Positions 29,124 through 39,631 are shown, numbered from the stretch's first letter. The stretch is 64,000 bases of DNA from Halobacteriovorax marinus (GCA_002163155.1 MAAO01000008.1:248001-312000), one strand, 5' to 3'. Notes: a model not told the origin generated them from the letters alone. Made by a program: numbers and translations.

Positions 29124-31589
29124 TTATTTGTTATCAACAAATGCTTTCCAATCAAACATAAGCTCATGACGTCTGATTTCTTGTCCAGTAACACTATAAG
29201 TTCCAGTCATCCCTCTACCTTTAAGAAGGTTGAATATTGTTTGAAACGTAAATTGGTTTTCATTAAAGTGTTTACCAAATTTAGCGTAAGACTTAGTGAT
29301 ACAAAGTCTTCTGTTATCACCTGCACAAGACTTCATTTCTTTAAGGGCCTTAACCATTTTAGAAATATGTTTCTTAGTAGCTTTTGCAAAGAAGTACTTA
29401 CAAGTATCTAATCTATTTTCTACATTAGCTTCACAAATTCCATTTGCATCACCTTTCTTAAAGTAAGTTTCTACAAATAATTTACCTAGTTTTTGAAGAG
29501 CTTCTTCTTCTGTAGATATTTTATTAATCAAAACATCAGTAGCAGTTTGATCAAAGTTTAAGTTGAACATAACTTCTACATAACCCTTGTCTTTATCATC
29601 AGGAAGATCAACTTTTAGCTCTTGAGTAAGACCAGTCATTTTAATAAGAGCATTTACTTTTCTCTCAATATGCTTAATCTTACCTTTTGTTTTTGTGTAA
29701 AGGTAAGAGAACATACCAACAGTTCCAGTTTTCTTTTCTTTATTTTTAGTCGTTACATAATCAATCGCAGCGAAAGTAACGGCAGTGTTTGAAAGCTTAT
29801 TAAAAACTCTACTACCTTTATTCTTAACATACATTGAAGTTACAACATCATTTTCTGTTCCATCAACTAGGTAACTAGTTAACGACTTAGAAAAGACTTG
29901 TCCTTTTCCAGAAGAAAAATTCACAAAAGGAATTCCTGCTGTAAAAGTTCTCATTTTAGCTTCAAGCTTAGTTTTTGAAACTTCAGTTTTTAAAACTTTT
30001 CTAATATCAGTTTCTGCTAATCTTTCTGCAGGAACAAAGTCACCAGCAAGAAAACTATTCATAGCACTTAGCGCTTCTTCATCTTTAATATCAAAGAGAA
30101 AAGAATTTGAAACATTGTCAGATTTGATCTTATTTAATCCAACAGAAACAATTGAAAATCCTGTTGAGCGAGTTACTGATTTTAGAGCAGTGTTCTCTAA
30201 AGTAACCTTAGCAATGTTATCTGAAAGCTTCTCAACTGTTTGAGACCAAGTCCCTAGAGCTACGTGAGCGATACCCATGTGAAGTCCACTGAACCCAAGT
30301 CCAACAGTCGTCATGATACCACCGTTAACGTCGTATCTAAGCTTATCTCCAACACTCCAGCTATTAACTTCAGTTGCAGATTTTAGAGCCTTTCTTCCCT
30401 TGAATGCTTTGGCATCAATCTTATTATCTAAGAATCCTTCATAAGTCTTAGTTCTTCCAGCAATAGGAGCAATTCCAATTACCGGAGTTAAGTTACTTAA
30501 AGATCCATTATTAATATACTGAGCAGTCATTGCGACCCCAAGAGCACCAGTTACTGTAGAAGACTTCTTCATATAGAATTTATCATTCCACTTTGAACTC
30601 ATAAGCTCTGGAGCTTTTGTAGCGAAGTCTGCTCTTTTGAACATTGTTGTCTTGTTTGCATCTTTACCAGTTGAAATCGTAACAATCTTATTTGCTTTTA
30701 AGAAATCAATCATAATGATTGGAGCAAAATCAAATTCCCACTCTTTCTCTGCTTCAACAAAAGTTTCAGTACTTGTCTCAACTGTAGTTTCAACTTCAGT
30801 TTCATCAGTAGTTGAGCCTTCTGTAGTAACCTCTGTCTCAACTTGCTCGTCAACAATGTAACCATCAAGATACTCTTCTTCTTCACAACCACCTTGGCAT
30901 TCAGGATTATACTCAGGATGAGTTTCATTATAGAAATTGTGATCTTCAGAAATCTGACTAGTCGTCGTAGTTGTTGTTGTAGTTGTACTAGTGTTTGATT
31001 CTACATTAGTTGTTGTAGTCGTTGTTGTTGTAGTCGTTGTATTTCCAGCAGTCGCTGCATCTGTTTCAACAGTAGTGCTAGAGATAGACGCGTTAGACGA
31101 ACCGTTAGTACTAGAAGCGTCTGTAGAAGTTCCAAGAATTGCTCCTGCACAGCTATTTACACCGTCAAAACAAAGCTCTTCTTCAGCTCCTGCAAAATCA
31201 ATTGCTTCTTCAAAAGTTAAATCAGTCGTATCAACATAATACTGAGCCCTCATTTCAATCCACTCCGTATATGAGATTTCAGAGTTTGCAACATTTAGAA
31301 CTGTTGTAGAGTTCGTAATAGTTGGAATATCATAAATTGTAGAAAAATTTTCAGTTGGAAGAGAGATCGCTTGATAAGTTCTAATGTAGTAGTCGCTATC
31401 ATTAGTAGCACTTGGAATGAATGTAAAATACAATCCGTTAAAGAAAGGTACCATGTCTCCAATATTTGTATTTTCAAAATTAACATAATCAGAAACAAGG
31501 TTTCTATTTCTTAGAGCTTGTGCTTCAAGGTCAGCTGCGTTCGTATTAATACAAACAAGTACCAAAAGCGCACTTAAAAGTGACTTCAT
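29124..31589 (-). CDS. Large secreted protein with poly-Thr and acidic Thr/Glu linker
   Basis: Signal peptide; TTTTTTTTTTTNVESNTSTTTTTTTTTS; VETEVTTEGSTTDETEVETTVETSTET. Confidence 0.7.
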   Translation of the reverse strand: MKSLLSALLVLVCINTNAADLEAQALRNRNLVSDYVNFENTNIGDMVPFFNGLYFTFIPSATNDSDYYIRTYQAISLPTENFSTIYDIPTITNSTTVLNVANSEISYTEWIEMRAQYYVDTTDLTFEEAIDFAGAEEELCFDGVNSCAGAILGTSTDASSTNGSSNASISSTTVETDAATAGNTTTTTTTTTTTNVESNTSTTTTTTTTTSQISEDHNFYNETHPEYNPECQGGCEEEEYLDGYIVDEQVETEVTTEGSTTDETEVETTVETSTETFVEAEKEWEFDFAPIIMIDFLKANKIVTISTGKDANKTTMFKRADFATKAPELMSSKWNDKFYMKKSSTVTGALGVAMTAQYINNGSLSNLTPVIGIAPIAGRTKTYEGFLDNKIDAKAFKGRKALKSATEVNSWSVGDKLRYDVNGGIMTTVGLGFSGLHMGIAHVALGTWSQTVEKLSDNIAKVTLENTALKSVTRSTGFSIVSVGLNKIKSDNVSNSFLFDIKDEEALSAMNSFLAGDFVPAERLAETDIRKVLKTEVSKTKLEAKMRTFTAGIPFVNFSSGKGQVFSKSLTSYLVDGTENDVVTSMYVKNKGSRVFNKLSNTAVTFAAIDYVTTKNKEKKTGTVGMFSYLYTKTKGKIKHIERKVNALIKMTGLTQELKVDLPDDKDKGYVEVMFNLNFDQTATDVLINKISTEEEALQKLGKLFVETYFKKGDANGICEANVENRLDTCKYFFAKATKKHISKMVKALKEMKSCAGDNRRLCITKSYAKFGKHFNENQFTFQTIFNLLKGRGMTGTYSVTGQEIRRHELMFDWKAFVDNK

Positions 31590-31820
31590 AGGATCTCCTA
31601 GGTAGTGGGTTTAAAACTTAATTTATGTTGGCGGGAAGTTAACTAAATCCATTCTCTTTGAAAAGATAAAAAACCGAGTCTTTTACTTGCCTTAAGGCAG
31701 TTTTATACGGATTGGAATATTTGTTAGTGAGGAAATTTTGAAAGCTACTTATATCTCTTCATGACACAAGGAGTAAAGACAGGGACATTATCCAGAGAAG
31801 AACTCTCCTTCTAGTTACAC

Positions 31821-32483
31821 TTAATTTTCACCAAACATGATACTCATGCTCAGCAATACTGTTTCTTCTTTAATCCTACCATCTAAAGTATTATCAATAA
31901 CACCAAACTGATAAGAGGAGTATCTTACAGACCTATATTCAGCGTTTAGCGTAATAATTGGAATGAGAGTAACGCTTACCCCTAACCGTGTACCAATACC
32001 TACAAAAGCGACCTTATTATCCGTTCCTGTTTCAGTTAAAAGGGTCACTTCATTCTGATCAGTTTCTGTGTGTGTTTGATTTAGTTCTACCGTTTTAAAA
32101 CTGACCAACGCAGCTCCATAAACCCTGAAAGGTAAAATCGGAATATCCCAGCCTATGAAAGGCCCTAGGTCGAATGCTTGAAACTTCTTCTTACCTGTAT
32201 TAGATCTATTCGCACTCCCTTTCATCCAGCTTAAATTAGCTCCAATATGAAGACCAATACTTTGGATATAACCACCAATTCTAAGACCAGCATCCATAAA
32301 TTTGAGATCTTCATCTTCACCACGGCCGGCAATCCCTGGATTAAGAGTATCGCCTGAACCATTATCAACTAAGATTCCATCTGAATCACCACTAGCGTAA
32401 CCAAAGTAAGGCTCAAAGAAAAACCCCGCACTAGAAGAAAGTGAAAACACTAGTAGACTTAGGGCTAGAAAATATCGAAGCAT
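31821..32483 (-). CDS. Outer membrane beta-barrel protein (OmpW-like/OMP_b-brl)
   Basis: Signal peptide; FFEPYFGYASG start, amphipathic strands. Confidence 0.65.
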   Translation of the reverse strand: MLRYFLALSLLVFSLSSSAGFFFEPYFGYASGDSDGILVDNGSGDTLNPGIAGRGEDEDLKFMDAGLRIGGYIQSIGLHIGANLSWMKGSANRSNTGKKKFQAFDLGPFIGWDIPILPFRVYGAALVSFKTVELNQTHTETDQNEVTLLTETGTDNKVAFVGIGTRLGVSVTLIPIITLNAEYRSVRYSSYQFGVIDNTLDGRIKEETVLLSMSIMFGEN

Positions 32484-32738
32484 ATGACCTCCATAGTGAT
32501 CTAGAGTATTGTTTCAAATTTAGCCAAATAATCAAAATGGATACTCTGAAGGCAATGATTTCCAAGTTTTCACACAAACTAAACTTATTTAGTCCACATT
32601 TGATTCATCCTGATGCTCTTTTCTCCCCTAAGCCCATGAAAACTATACTAAAGATGTCTAGTTTTACTTTGAATGATATCGAATGTAGTTTAACCCAATA
32701 AAAAAGCATTTAAAGCATCAGTGGGAGTCATTTTGGGA

Positions 32739-34085
32739 ATGAATAAGCAAAGTCATCATATAGACCCAAGTCAACTATGGGAGATCCATGGCAAGTACTA
32801 TGATCTAACTCCCTTTATAGCGAGGCATCCTGGTGGCAAGAGAATGCTACTCTTATCTAAAGGTATGGACTGTACTGAAGTTTTTGAGAGCACTCATATT
32901 TTTGATAATTTGCCGAAGAAGATGTTACCCAAATTCTTTGTTGCCGATAACCCAAACTACAAACCTACCTACTCTTGGGAACCCGATGGATTTTACAATA
33001 CATTGAGAAAGAGAGTTCAAGTCTACTTAACAGAACAATCAAATCTATTAGACGGTAAGAAGAAGTATAGTTTTGATACCCACCATGGAAGTGGATGGTT
33101 TCTTGTGAGATTAGTGCTGCTCTTCATTTTCTCTTGGGCAGCTACTTGGTTTGGAATAATTGAAGGTAACCTCTATATTTGTGCCATCTGGCCACTCATT
33201 GCCATGTCCTTTGGAGGTTATGGTCATGAAGCACTCCATGCTGGTTTATTTAATTCTGTGTGGAAGAATCGCGCAGTGGCCTTCTTTAGTATGGACCTAC
33301 TAGGACTCTCCTCTTACGTTTATTCTGTCGTTCATATTACAGGTCATCATGCTCATACTAATGTGGAAGAAGTTGATCCTGATATGGTGGCCTTCTATCC
33401 AAACATAAGAACTTTCCCATCTCAAAAAAGATACTTTCCCCATAGATTTCAGCAATACTACGCGTGGCCGATTTACTTCTGTTCACTCTTTTTTGCCAAC
33501 ATCATGGACATCATAACTTTTATTACCAAGAAGTGGATTAATATAAGAGTAGAACGTCCCTACTTTTTAGAATTCGTTTTATTTTTCTTTTTTAAAACAG
33601 CTGCGATATCAATTCTCATAGTTTTACCATTCTTCTTGCATGATACTTCTAAGGCCTTAACTATTGTTCTACTGACAACAGGGGTAACAGGTTTTCTTAT
33701 TAATTTAACTTTTGCCGTTAATCATAAGAATAATGAAGCGATTGATTACCTAACTAATGACAAAAGAGGAAATGACTTAACCAAGTATGATTGGGGTGAA
33801 TTTCAAATCCTTACCACTTGTAATTTTCAACATGGTCACTGGTTTACAGATATGATATTCGCGGGTCTTACTCATCAAGTAGAACATCATCTTTTCCCTA
33901 TGATTAGTTATCAACATCTTCCTAAGATATCTCTCATAGTGCAAGAGACCTGTAAGGATTTTGATATTAAATATAATCTCTACCCTACTTACTTTGCTGC
34001 CTGCAAAGCTCACTTTAAATACTTGAAGGATCTTGGAAGAGAGCCATCACTAGAAAATGTAGAGTCAGTTGCAAGTTCGTCATAA
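32739..34085 (+). CDS. Cytochrome b5 - front-end fatty acid desaturase fusion
   Basis: Cyt b5 HPGG (FIARHPGGKRMLL), His boxes HEALH, HITGHHAHTN, QVEHHLFP; ATG at 32739 preferred over the listed GTG at 32721. Confidence 0.88.
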   Translation: MNKQSHHIDPSQLWEIHGKYYDLTPFIARHPGGKRMLLLSKGMDCTEVFESTHIFDNLPKKMLPKFFVADNPNYKPTYSWEPDGFYNTLRKRVQVYLTEQSNLLDGKKKYSFDTHHGSGWFLVRLVLLFIFSWAATWFGIIEGNLYICAIWPLIAMSFGGYGHEALHAGLFNSVWKNRAVAFFSMDLLGLSSYVYSVVHITGHHAHTNVEEVDPDMVAFYPNIRTFPSQKRYFPHRFQQYYAWPIYFCSLFFANIMDIITFITKKWINIRVERPYFLEFVLFFFFKTAAISILIVLPFFLHDTSKALTIVLLTTGVTGFLINLTFAVNHKNNEAIDYLTNDKRGNDLTKYDWGEFQILTTCNFQHGHWFTDMIFAGLTHQVEHHLFPMISYQHLPKISLIVQETCKDFDIKYNLYPTYFAACKAHFKYLKDLGREPSLENVESVASSS

Positions 34086-34121
34086 CTATTTAGCCTTAAA
34101 ACCTAGCAAACAACTCCCTAG

Positions 34122-34153
34122 GTAAGCACTAGAGTTTCAATTCTAGTGCTTAC
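34122..34153. terminator. Hairpin GTAAGCACTAGA-N8-TCTAGTGCTTAC
   Basis: 12-bp perfect stem between convergent genes. Confidence 0.65.
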
Positions 34154-34162
34154 ATAAATTAA

Positions 34163-35011
34163 TTATTTAATATTCGCTTTGAGTGAGAGTTCAAGAATAA
34201 TTGGAAGTTTATATGTTCCATAAATCTCTAACATTTTCTCCTTAGCAATAACGTAGTTTTGATTAGAAGTAAGATCTTTAAATTTCTGAACATATTTAAT
34301 ATTTTCCAGAATAAGATTTCTAGATCCACTCTCTCCATGCCCTGGTAAGACTTTTAAGACATCGAGTTTTTTTAACTCATATAAATTTAAGAGAACATGC
34401 TCTAATCTCTCTTCAAAGAGCCATACGTGAACATTTCCGTACACAGAATCTCCAGAGATCAATGTTTTTGAACTAGGAATATATAAGGCGGTATTATGTG
34501 CGCTCTCGCCTGCCCCTAAATCAACAACCTCAATAAGGTGTCCCTCTAGGTAAATATCATCTCCATTAAGTTCAGTTGGCAAAGTATAAGTATCAGCAAG
34601 GTCATCTTTGTAAGTCGCTTTCCAGTAATCAATCTTTCCCTGAGCTGTTTCTCTTATAGTCTCAATGACTTCCATTTTTGCTTTAACTAAAGTTCCAGGA
34701 AAGGCCTTTAAAATTCTCTCTAGCCCTAAGTAATGATCAGGGTGCCCATGGGTGATATAAATCATTTGTAACTTTCTACCACTCTCCCTGACCATCTCTA
34801 CAACTCTGTCTGCTTGGGACCTCGTAAATTGAGCATCTACCAAGATAGCTTCTTTTTCACCCATTATAAGGTGAGAGTTAACAGAGAAACCAGAAAGATT
34901 AGAAGTAAAACTCTTTATAGATAATTGAGAATGACTCTGAAAAGTAGCACAGGCCGTAAAACTAAGAATTGTAAAAAAAAGAATTGATACTGATAATTTT
35001 GATATTTTCAT
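34163..35011 (-). CDS. MBL-fold metallo-hydrolase, lipoprotein
   Basis: THGHPDHYLG metal motif; LSFTAC lipobox-like. Confidence 0.85.
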   Translation of the reverse strand: MKISKLSVSILFFTILSFTACATFQSHSQLSIKSFTSNLSGFSVNSHLIMGEKEAILVDAQFTRSQADRVVEMVRESGRKLQMIYITHGHPDHYLGLERILKAFPGTLVKAKMEVIETIRETAQGKIDYWKATYKDDLADTYTLPTELNGDDIYLEGHLIEVVDLGAGESAHNTALYIPSSKTLISGDSVYGNVHVWLFEERLEHVLLNLYELKKLDVLKVLPGHGESGSRNLILENIKYVQKFKDLTSNQNYVIAKEKMLEIYGTYKLPIILELSLKANIK

Positions 35012-35108
35012 TTTAAACTCCTTACTGTTTAAGTTCTGGAGCTACAATAATTGAAAATGAAAATTCATGCCTGCCATTCTAGGCCTAAAAGTTGTCTAAA
35101 ATGGACGT

Positions 35109-35888
35109 TTAAACCTCGCTAGGAAGTTTTCCTATAGTTTTCTTAAAGGCCTTGGTAAATTGAGATAGAGAGCTAAACCCTACTTCAAAGCAAGTCTCTG
35201 TCACATTCATGTGTTTAGATTTTAAGAGTTTATATGCACAGTCCATTCGCAATTTATGATGGAGCTGCTTGGGATTAATACTAAAAGTTTGACTAAAAAG
35301 TCGATTTAAATTTCTACTGCTCATACCACTTGCGATCGACAGATCTTTAAGTTCAAGTTTGAGCTTAGTATTTTCTTTTATATAATCAAGAGCACTCTTT
35401 AGCCTTTCATCAGTAGTCTTGGCATAGAGGTGTTCAATATTGGAAATATCGTCACCAATAGTTTCAATTAGATCAGAGGTAACATTGATAACAGTTGCGC
35501 TAAAGGCCTTATGGTAAGTTGTATCAGAGTGCAGAAGGAGATGAAGAAGAAGCTCTTTTAATAAAGTTGAGACATTTAACAAGGTGGCTTCATGTGTCTT
35601 CTTTGAAATTTTCTTCCAAAATGAATCTTGGATCAAGGCCACGATTCTCTCTCCGCTTCCTTTTTTTGAAGAATCAAATTCATGAGAACTATGGCTTGGA
35701 ATATAAATCATTTTTGAGGGTCCAAATGAATACGTTTTACCATTTGTTCTAACTTTAACCTGGCCTGAAATAGGAATAATCAAACGATGTATTCCTTCGC
35801 CTTCTTTCTTAAGGGTCTTACCAGGAAGGTTATGATGGACTACTTTTATTTCTGGAAATTGTTTAAATAAATCGATACCTTTTTTCAT
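35109..35888 (-). CDS. AraC family transcriptional regulator with cupin N-terminus
   Basis: C-terminal double HTH SGMSSRNLNRLFSQTFSINPKQLHHKLRMDCAYKLLKSKHMNVTETCFEVGFSSLSQFTKAFKKTIG. Confidence 0.92.
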   Translation of the reverse strand: MKKGIDLFKQFPEIKVVHHNLPGKTLKKEGEGIHRLIIPISGQVKVRTNGKTYSFGPSKMIYIPSHSSHEFDSSKKGSGERIVALIQDSFWKKISKKTHEATLLNVSTLLKELLLHLLLHSDTTYHKAFSATVINVTSDLIETIGDDISNIEHLYAKTTDERLKSALDYIKENTKLKLELKDLSIASGMSSRNLNRLFSQTFSINPKQLHHKLRMDCAYKLLKSKHMNVTETCFEVGFSSLSQFTKAFKKTIGKLPSEV

Positions 35889-36036
35889 ATGAGTATTTTA
35901 AACTAAAAAGTATTTATTACAAATGAAATAAAAGTTCACACTGTAACAACAAAGACCCTTGATTATACCTCTAATGATTAGTCTGCTACAATCTGTAATA
36001 GTTAGAACCTAGCCACACTAACAAAGAGGAATAAAT

Positions 36037-36948
36037 TTGAACTACATACTATTTGGAGTACTCTCACTTTTCTGGGGAGGGTCTTTTGTGGCCATCAAAT
36101 ACCTCATTGAAGAGGTCCCCTCTTTTACCTCCGCTTTCTACAGAGTTTTCTTTTCAATTATATTCTTAGTTATTATCTATTTGAGAAAATTAAAAATTCG
36201 AAAGGGTTTCTGGGGTAAGGAGTTATTCTTCGCCAGTATTGCCGGAGTATGCTCAATCGGAATTCCATTTAGCTTACTATTTTGGGGAGAGAGATTTGTC
36301 TCTCCGAGCATTGCAGGAGTTTTGAATGGTACAGTCCCATTTTGGACCTTAATCATCTCTCTACTCTTCTTTGGAGGTCTTAAAGACGTAACAATCAGAA
36401 AGTGCCTAGGTCTACTTACGGGTTTTTTTGGTATTGCACTAATCTTTGGGCCAAAACTAAAAATGACTGGAAATCAAAATGAAGTTTATGGTTTAATCGC
36501 TATAATTGGAATGGCCATTTTTTACTCTATTGGAATCAATCTTAATAAGAAAATATTAAGTCATAATAAAATCATCATTAAACATATAAATACAATTGTT
36601 CAACAAGTAGCTTCACTTATTTACTTAGGAGTTATTGTTTTACTAACTGAAGGACTTCCTAACCTCTCATTACTAGCATCTCCCCAAAACTATCTAAGTG
36701 TCATATACCTTTCACTTTTTTCTACCTGTATTGCATTCATTATTTTCTATCACTTGATTTTGGAATTTGGACCAGTCAAGGCCTCTACAGTTACATTCTT
36801 TGTTCCCCCTATTGCACTAAGCTTAGATGCTGTCATATACGGTAGACAACTATCCCTTTACGAAGCTCTTGGGGCTGCAATTATCATATTAAGTATGTTC
36901 ATGCTTAAAGAAGTTCAGAAGAAAACGAATTCAAAAATAAAGAGATAA
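36037..36948 (+). CDS. EamA/DMT family transporter
   Basis: Ten-TM pattern, FWGGSFVAIKYLIEEVPSFTSAFYR; TTG start preceded by AGAGGA. Confidence 0.88.
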   Translation: MNYILFGVLSLFWGGSFVAIKYLIEEVPSFTSAFYRVFFSIIFLVIIYLRKLKIRKGFWGKELFFASIAGVCSIGIPFSLLFWGERFVSPSIAGVLNGTVPFWTLIISLLFFGGLKDVTIRKCLGLLTGFFGIALIFGPKLKMTGNQNEVYGLIAIIGMAIFYSIGINLNKKILSHNKIIIKHINTIVQQVASLIYLGVIVLLTEGLPNLSLLASPQNYLSVIYLSLFSTCIAFIIFYHLILEFGPVKASTVTFFVPPIALSLDAVIYGRQLSLYEALGAAIIILSMFMLKEVQKKTNSKIKR

Positions 36949-37092
36949 GAGCTCTGCTCCTCTTACCTGAGTAATAAAGTTCAATATATTCTTTAAAAAA
37001 GTCGGAGATATTAGTATTACCAGACTACCTTGTAGTGTTATTTTATGTATAATTAAAGCTGTAAATAAATATCATACAAAAAGCGTTATCTT

Positions 37093-39576
37093 ATGAACAA
37101 AAATATATTACTTGTCGAAAATCGTGCTAAGCAAATGATTGTGACTTCTTTAAACCTAAATATCTATTTAGATTCAGAAGTACAAATCGTTAGTAGTTTT
37201 GATGAATTTATTGAGGCCATAAATTTTAATAGTAATATTGATCTAATTATTAGTAGAGACAGTTTCAATGACACACTTATTTCAGATGAAATAAAAAAAG
37301 AACTTGAAACAAATTCCCTATCAATTCCCCACTTAGTTTTAGGAAGTGCAAAGGAACATATTCTTCTAGATGACAAATTAGTCATCAGACCATTGTTGAA
37401 GGAGTCTGCACGAGTATTAAGTCTCACTCCACAAATGATGGCCCAAAAGGATTTCGGGGAATACTTTGAACTACCCTCTACACTCGTACATTTCATAAAT
37501 TATGCACCTTGCGATATCTTTGTAACAGAGAATGGAATCCACTTTCAGCAAGCTTACACTAGAAGAGAACAAGTCAGTCATGAAGTAAAAATTGATATGG
37601 CCGTATGTCCTTCTATGTTTGTTCGCTCCAATGAACGTTTAGAATTTGTGAACTCTTTAACAGAACAAAATCGAGAGGACTATCTTGATTCAAATGTTGT
37701 TAATGAACGTTTCCAAAAAGAAGTCGAAAGAATTAACAAAGATATGGATACTGTTTCTAATCTCTTAACCTGTGGTGTAGATAGTGAAAAAGTAAATGAA
37801 ATTGCAGTAAAGGCTGTCAAATCAATGATTGCCTTAGCTGATGAAGATATTGTTGTAAAAGACTTAATCAATAGATTAAATGAATCAGACTCTAACTTTC
37901 GTTATAAACACTCACAGCTCATTACCTTTATCGGGTTACAAGTCCTAAAACAATTAGAAAGAAGTGATCAAGACCTAGAGGATTTTGCGAGTGCAGCTTT
38001 CTTCCACGACATCTGTATAAAAGACGATGAAATAGCTTCGGTAAGAAGTAATAAATCACTCTTGATGAATGACTTTAGTATCGTTGAAATGGATCAAATT
38101 AGAAATCATGCACTTGATGCGAATACGATTCTTAAAAGATTAAATAGTGTAAATGAAAAGACTATGGATATTATTACGCAGCACCACGGGAGTACTGATG
38201 GTCAAGGGTTTAGCGATTCATTAAAAGGAATAACTTATCTTTCCAAGGCCTTTGTAATAACAGAACACTGGGTTCATATTCAACTCTTTGAAGATCAAAC
38301 AGACCCAAGAGATTTAAGTCAATTTCAAAAAGTTTTTCTAAAATTATATCCAGGAAAATCTCAGCAGGAGTTTATTAAAACTCTCTTTCAATTAGAATCT
38401 AAAGAGCTAATTTCGGGAGTCACAGAGGATCTAACCCAAGAGTTAATCAATATAAAAGGTGCCTACGAAATAGATGAACACATTAGTTTAGTTAAAGGCC
38501 TAGCTGAAGAAGAAGATACATCCTCTACAAAAATATCTGGTGTTACTGACCATATCAAGGAAGAGTCAAAACTTGTAAAAGGAAGCGACGAAACAGATGA
38601 AGATAAGTCAATCACCCACATCAAAGGTGAAACAGAAGAAGATAAATCTACTACAGTCATCAAGGGTGAAGCAAAGGATTTAAAAGAAGAAAATTATATT
38701 ATAAATGGTAATAAAGAAAAGTCTAAAGAGAATCTATCCAAAACCATTGAAAAGAATATTTCTGAAGACGTCGCAGTTGTAGATAATACGCCAAAAATAA
38801 ACGGTGAGATTTTAATAAATGCCTATATTTCAAAACGCAAAGAACTAAAAGAAGAAGTTGGAGGAGACTGGGCCTTTTCTAAGTTCCTCTCTACTTTAAT
38901 GACTTTTGACAACCCTCTATCTTCTAGCCCATTCACAGAAAAAATTAATTCAATTGGATTACAACTTAAAGAATGCTTAGAGGATAATAGTGAGCTAGAT
39001 TCTTTTACAGCTCAAATCAAAGAACTCCGAAATGACATTAAAAATAAATTTGAAGAAGAAATAACTAATACTATTGATAATAGAGATAAGTCAGGGCGAA
39101 CTAAGCTCATGATTGCAATTACTACTTCAAATATTGAACTATACAACTACATCTTAAAGTTTAATCCAGATTTTAAATTAACAGATAGCACTGGAAAGTC
39201 CGCTCTTCATTTCTCATGTATAAGTGGTAATTTAGAAATTCTTGAAAGTGTGTACGAGAAAAATACTAGTGCTCTTAACAAGTCAGATAGTAAAAAAAGG
39301 ACCGCTCTATTCTATGCCGTTAATAGTGATAATTTAGAGTTTGTTCAATTTCTAATAAAGGTCGGCTCACGTCCTAGAATGGTGGCAGATAACGGTATTT
39401 CTCCTTGTATGATGGCGTGCCATAACGGAAATAAAGAAATACTAGAGGCCCTTGTAGCAAATGGAGAACCTTTAGATGCTGTTGATAGTAAATACAAAGG
39501 ATGTTATCAATATGCTAAACAGAAGAAACATAAACATATTCTTTCTTATTTGAAGGCGAAAGGAATTGATAAGTAA
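37093..39576 (+). CDS. Degenerate receiver + degenerate HD-GYP + '[IV]KG' repeat linker + ankyrin repeat protein
   Basis: N-term ILLVENRAKQMIV; FFHDICI, HALDANTIL, QHHGSTDGQGF; C-term ankyrins (SGRTKLMIAI, GKSALHFSCISGNLEIL, KRTALFYAV). Confidence 0.75.
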   Translation: MNKNILLVENRAKQMIVTSLNLNIYLDSEVQIVSSFDEFIEAINFNSNIDLIISRDSFNDTLISDEIKKELETNSLSIPHLVLGSAKEHILLDDKLVIRPLLKESARVLSLTPQMMAQKDFGEYFELPSTLVHFINYAPCDIFVTENGIHFQQAYTRREQVSHEVKIDMAVCPSMFVRSNERLEFVNSLTEQNREDYLDSNVVNERFQKEVERINKDMDTVSNLLTCGVDSEKVNEIAVKAVKSMIALADEDIVVKDLINRLNESDSNFRYKHSQLITFIGLQVLKQLERSDQDLEDFASAAFFHDICIKDDEIASVRSNKSLLMNDFSIVEMDQIRNHALDANTILKRLNSVNEKTMDIITQHHGSTDGQGFSDSLKGITYLSKAFVITEHWVHIQLFEDQTDPRDLSQFQKVFLKLYPGKSQQEFIKTLFQLESKELISGVTEDLTQELINIKGAYEIDEHISLVKGLAEEEDTSSTKISGVTDHIKEESKLVKGSDETDEDKSITHIKGETEEDKSTTVIKGEAKDLKEENYIINGNKEKSKENLSKTIEKNISEDVAVVDNTPKINGEILINAYISKRKELKEEVGGDWAFSKFLSTLMTFDNPLSSSPFTEKINSIGLQLKECLEDNSELDSFTAQIKELRNDIKNKFEEEITNTIDNRDKSGRTKLMIAITTSNIELYNYILKFNPDFKLTDSTGKSALHFSCISGNLEILESVYEKNTSALNKSDSKKRTALFYAVNSDNLEFVQFLIKVGSRPRMVADNGISPCMMACHNGNKEILEALVANGEPLDAVDSKYKGCYQYAKQKKHKHILSYLKAKGIDK
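38437..38712 (+). repeat. Tandem 13-16 aa protein repeat ending in [IVL][KSN]G inside the HD-GYP/ankyrin protein
   Basis: INIKG|AYEIDEHISLVKG|LAEEEDTSSTKISG|VTDHIKEESKLVKG|SDETDEDKSITHIKG|ETEEDKSTTVIKG|EAKDLKEENYIING. Confidence 0.75.
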
Positions 39577-39605
39577 CCTTGATTAGAGAAAACTAAAGAT
39601 TTAGT

Positions 39606-39631
39606 GGGAATATGAAAAGAACCATATTCCC
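39606..39631. terminator. Hairpin GGGAATATG-N8-CATATTCCC
   Basis: 9-bp perfect stem between convergent genes. Confidence 0.7.

Noticed and set aside
30958-31050. Thr repeat as a phase-variable simple sequence repeat
   Set aside because: Trinucleotide units with mixed third positions cannot switch frame and are poor slippage substrates.
30637-31498. ORFs rich in Val or Leu/Lys over the Thr-repeat region
   Set aside because: Shadow frames of the ACN repeat; the 821-aa minus ORF with signal peptide and terminator explains the region.
32441-32701. 86-aa plus ORF before the desaturase
   Set aside because: Overlaps the 5' end of the OMP gene antisense, no domain and no leader.
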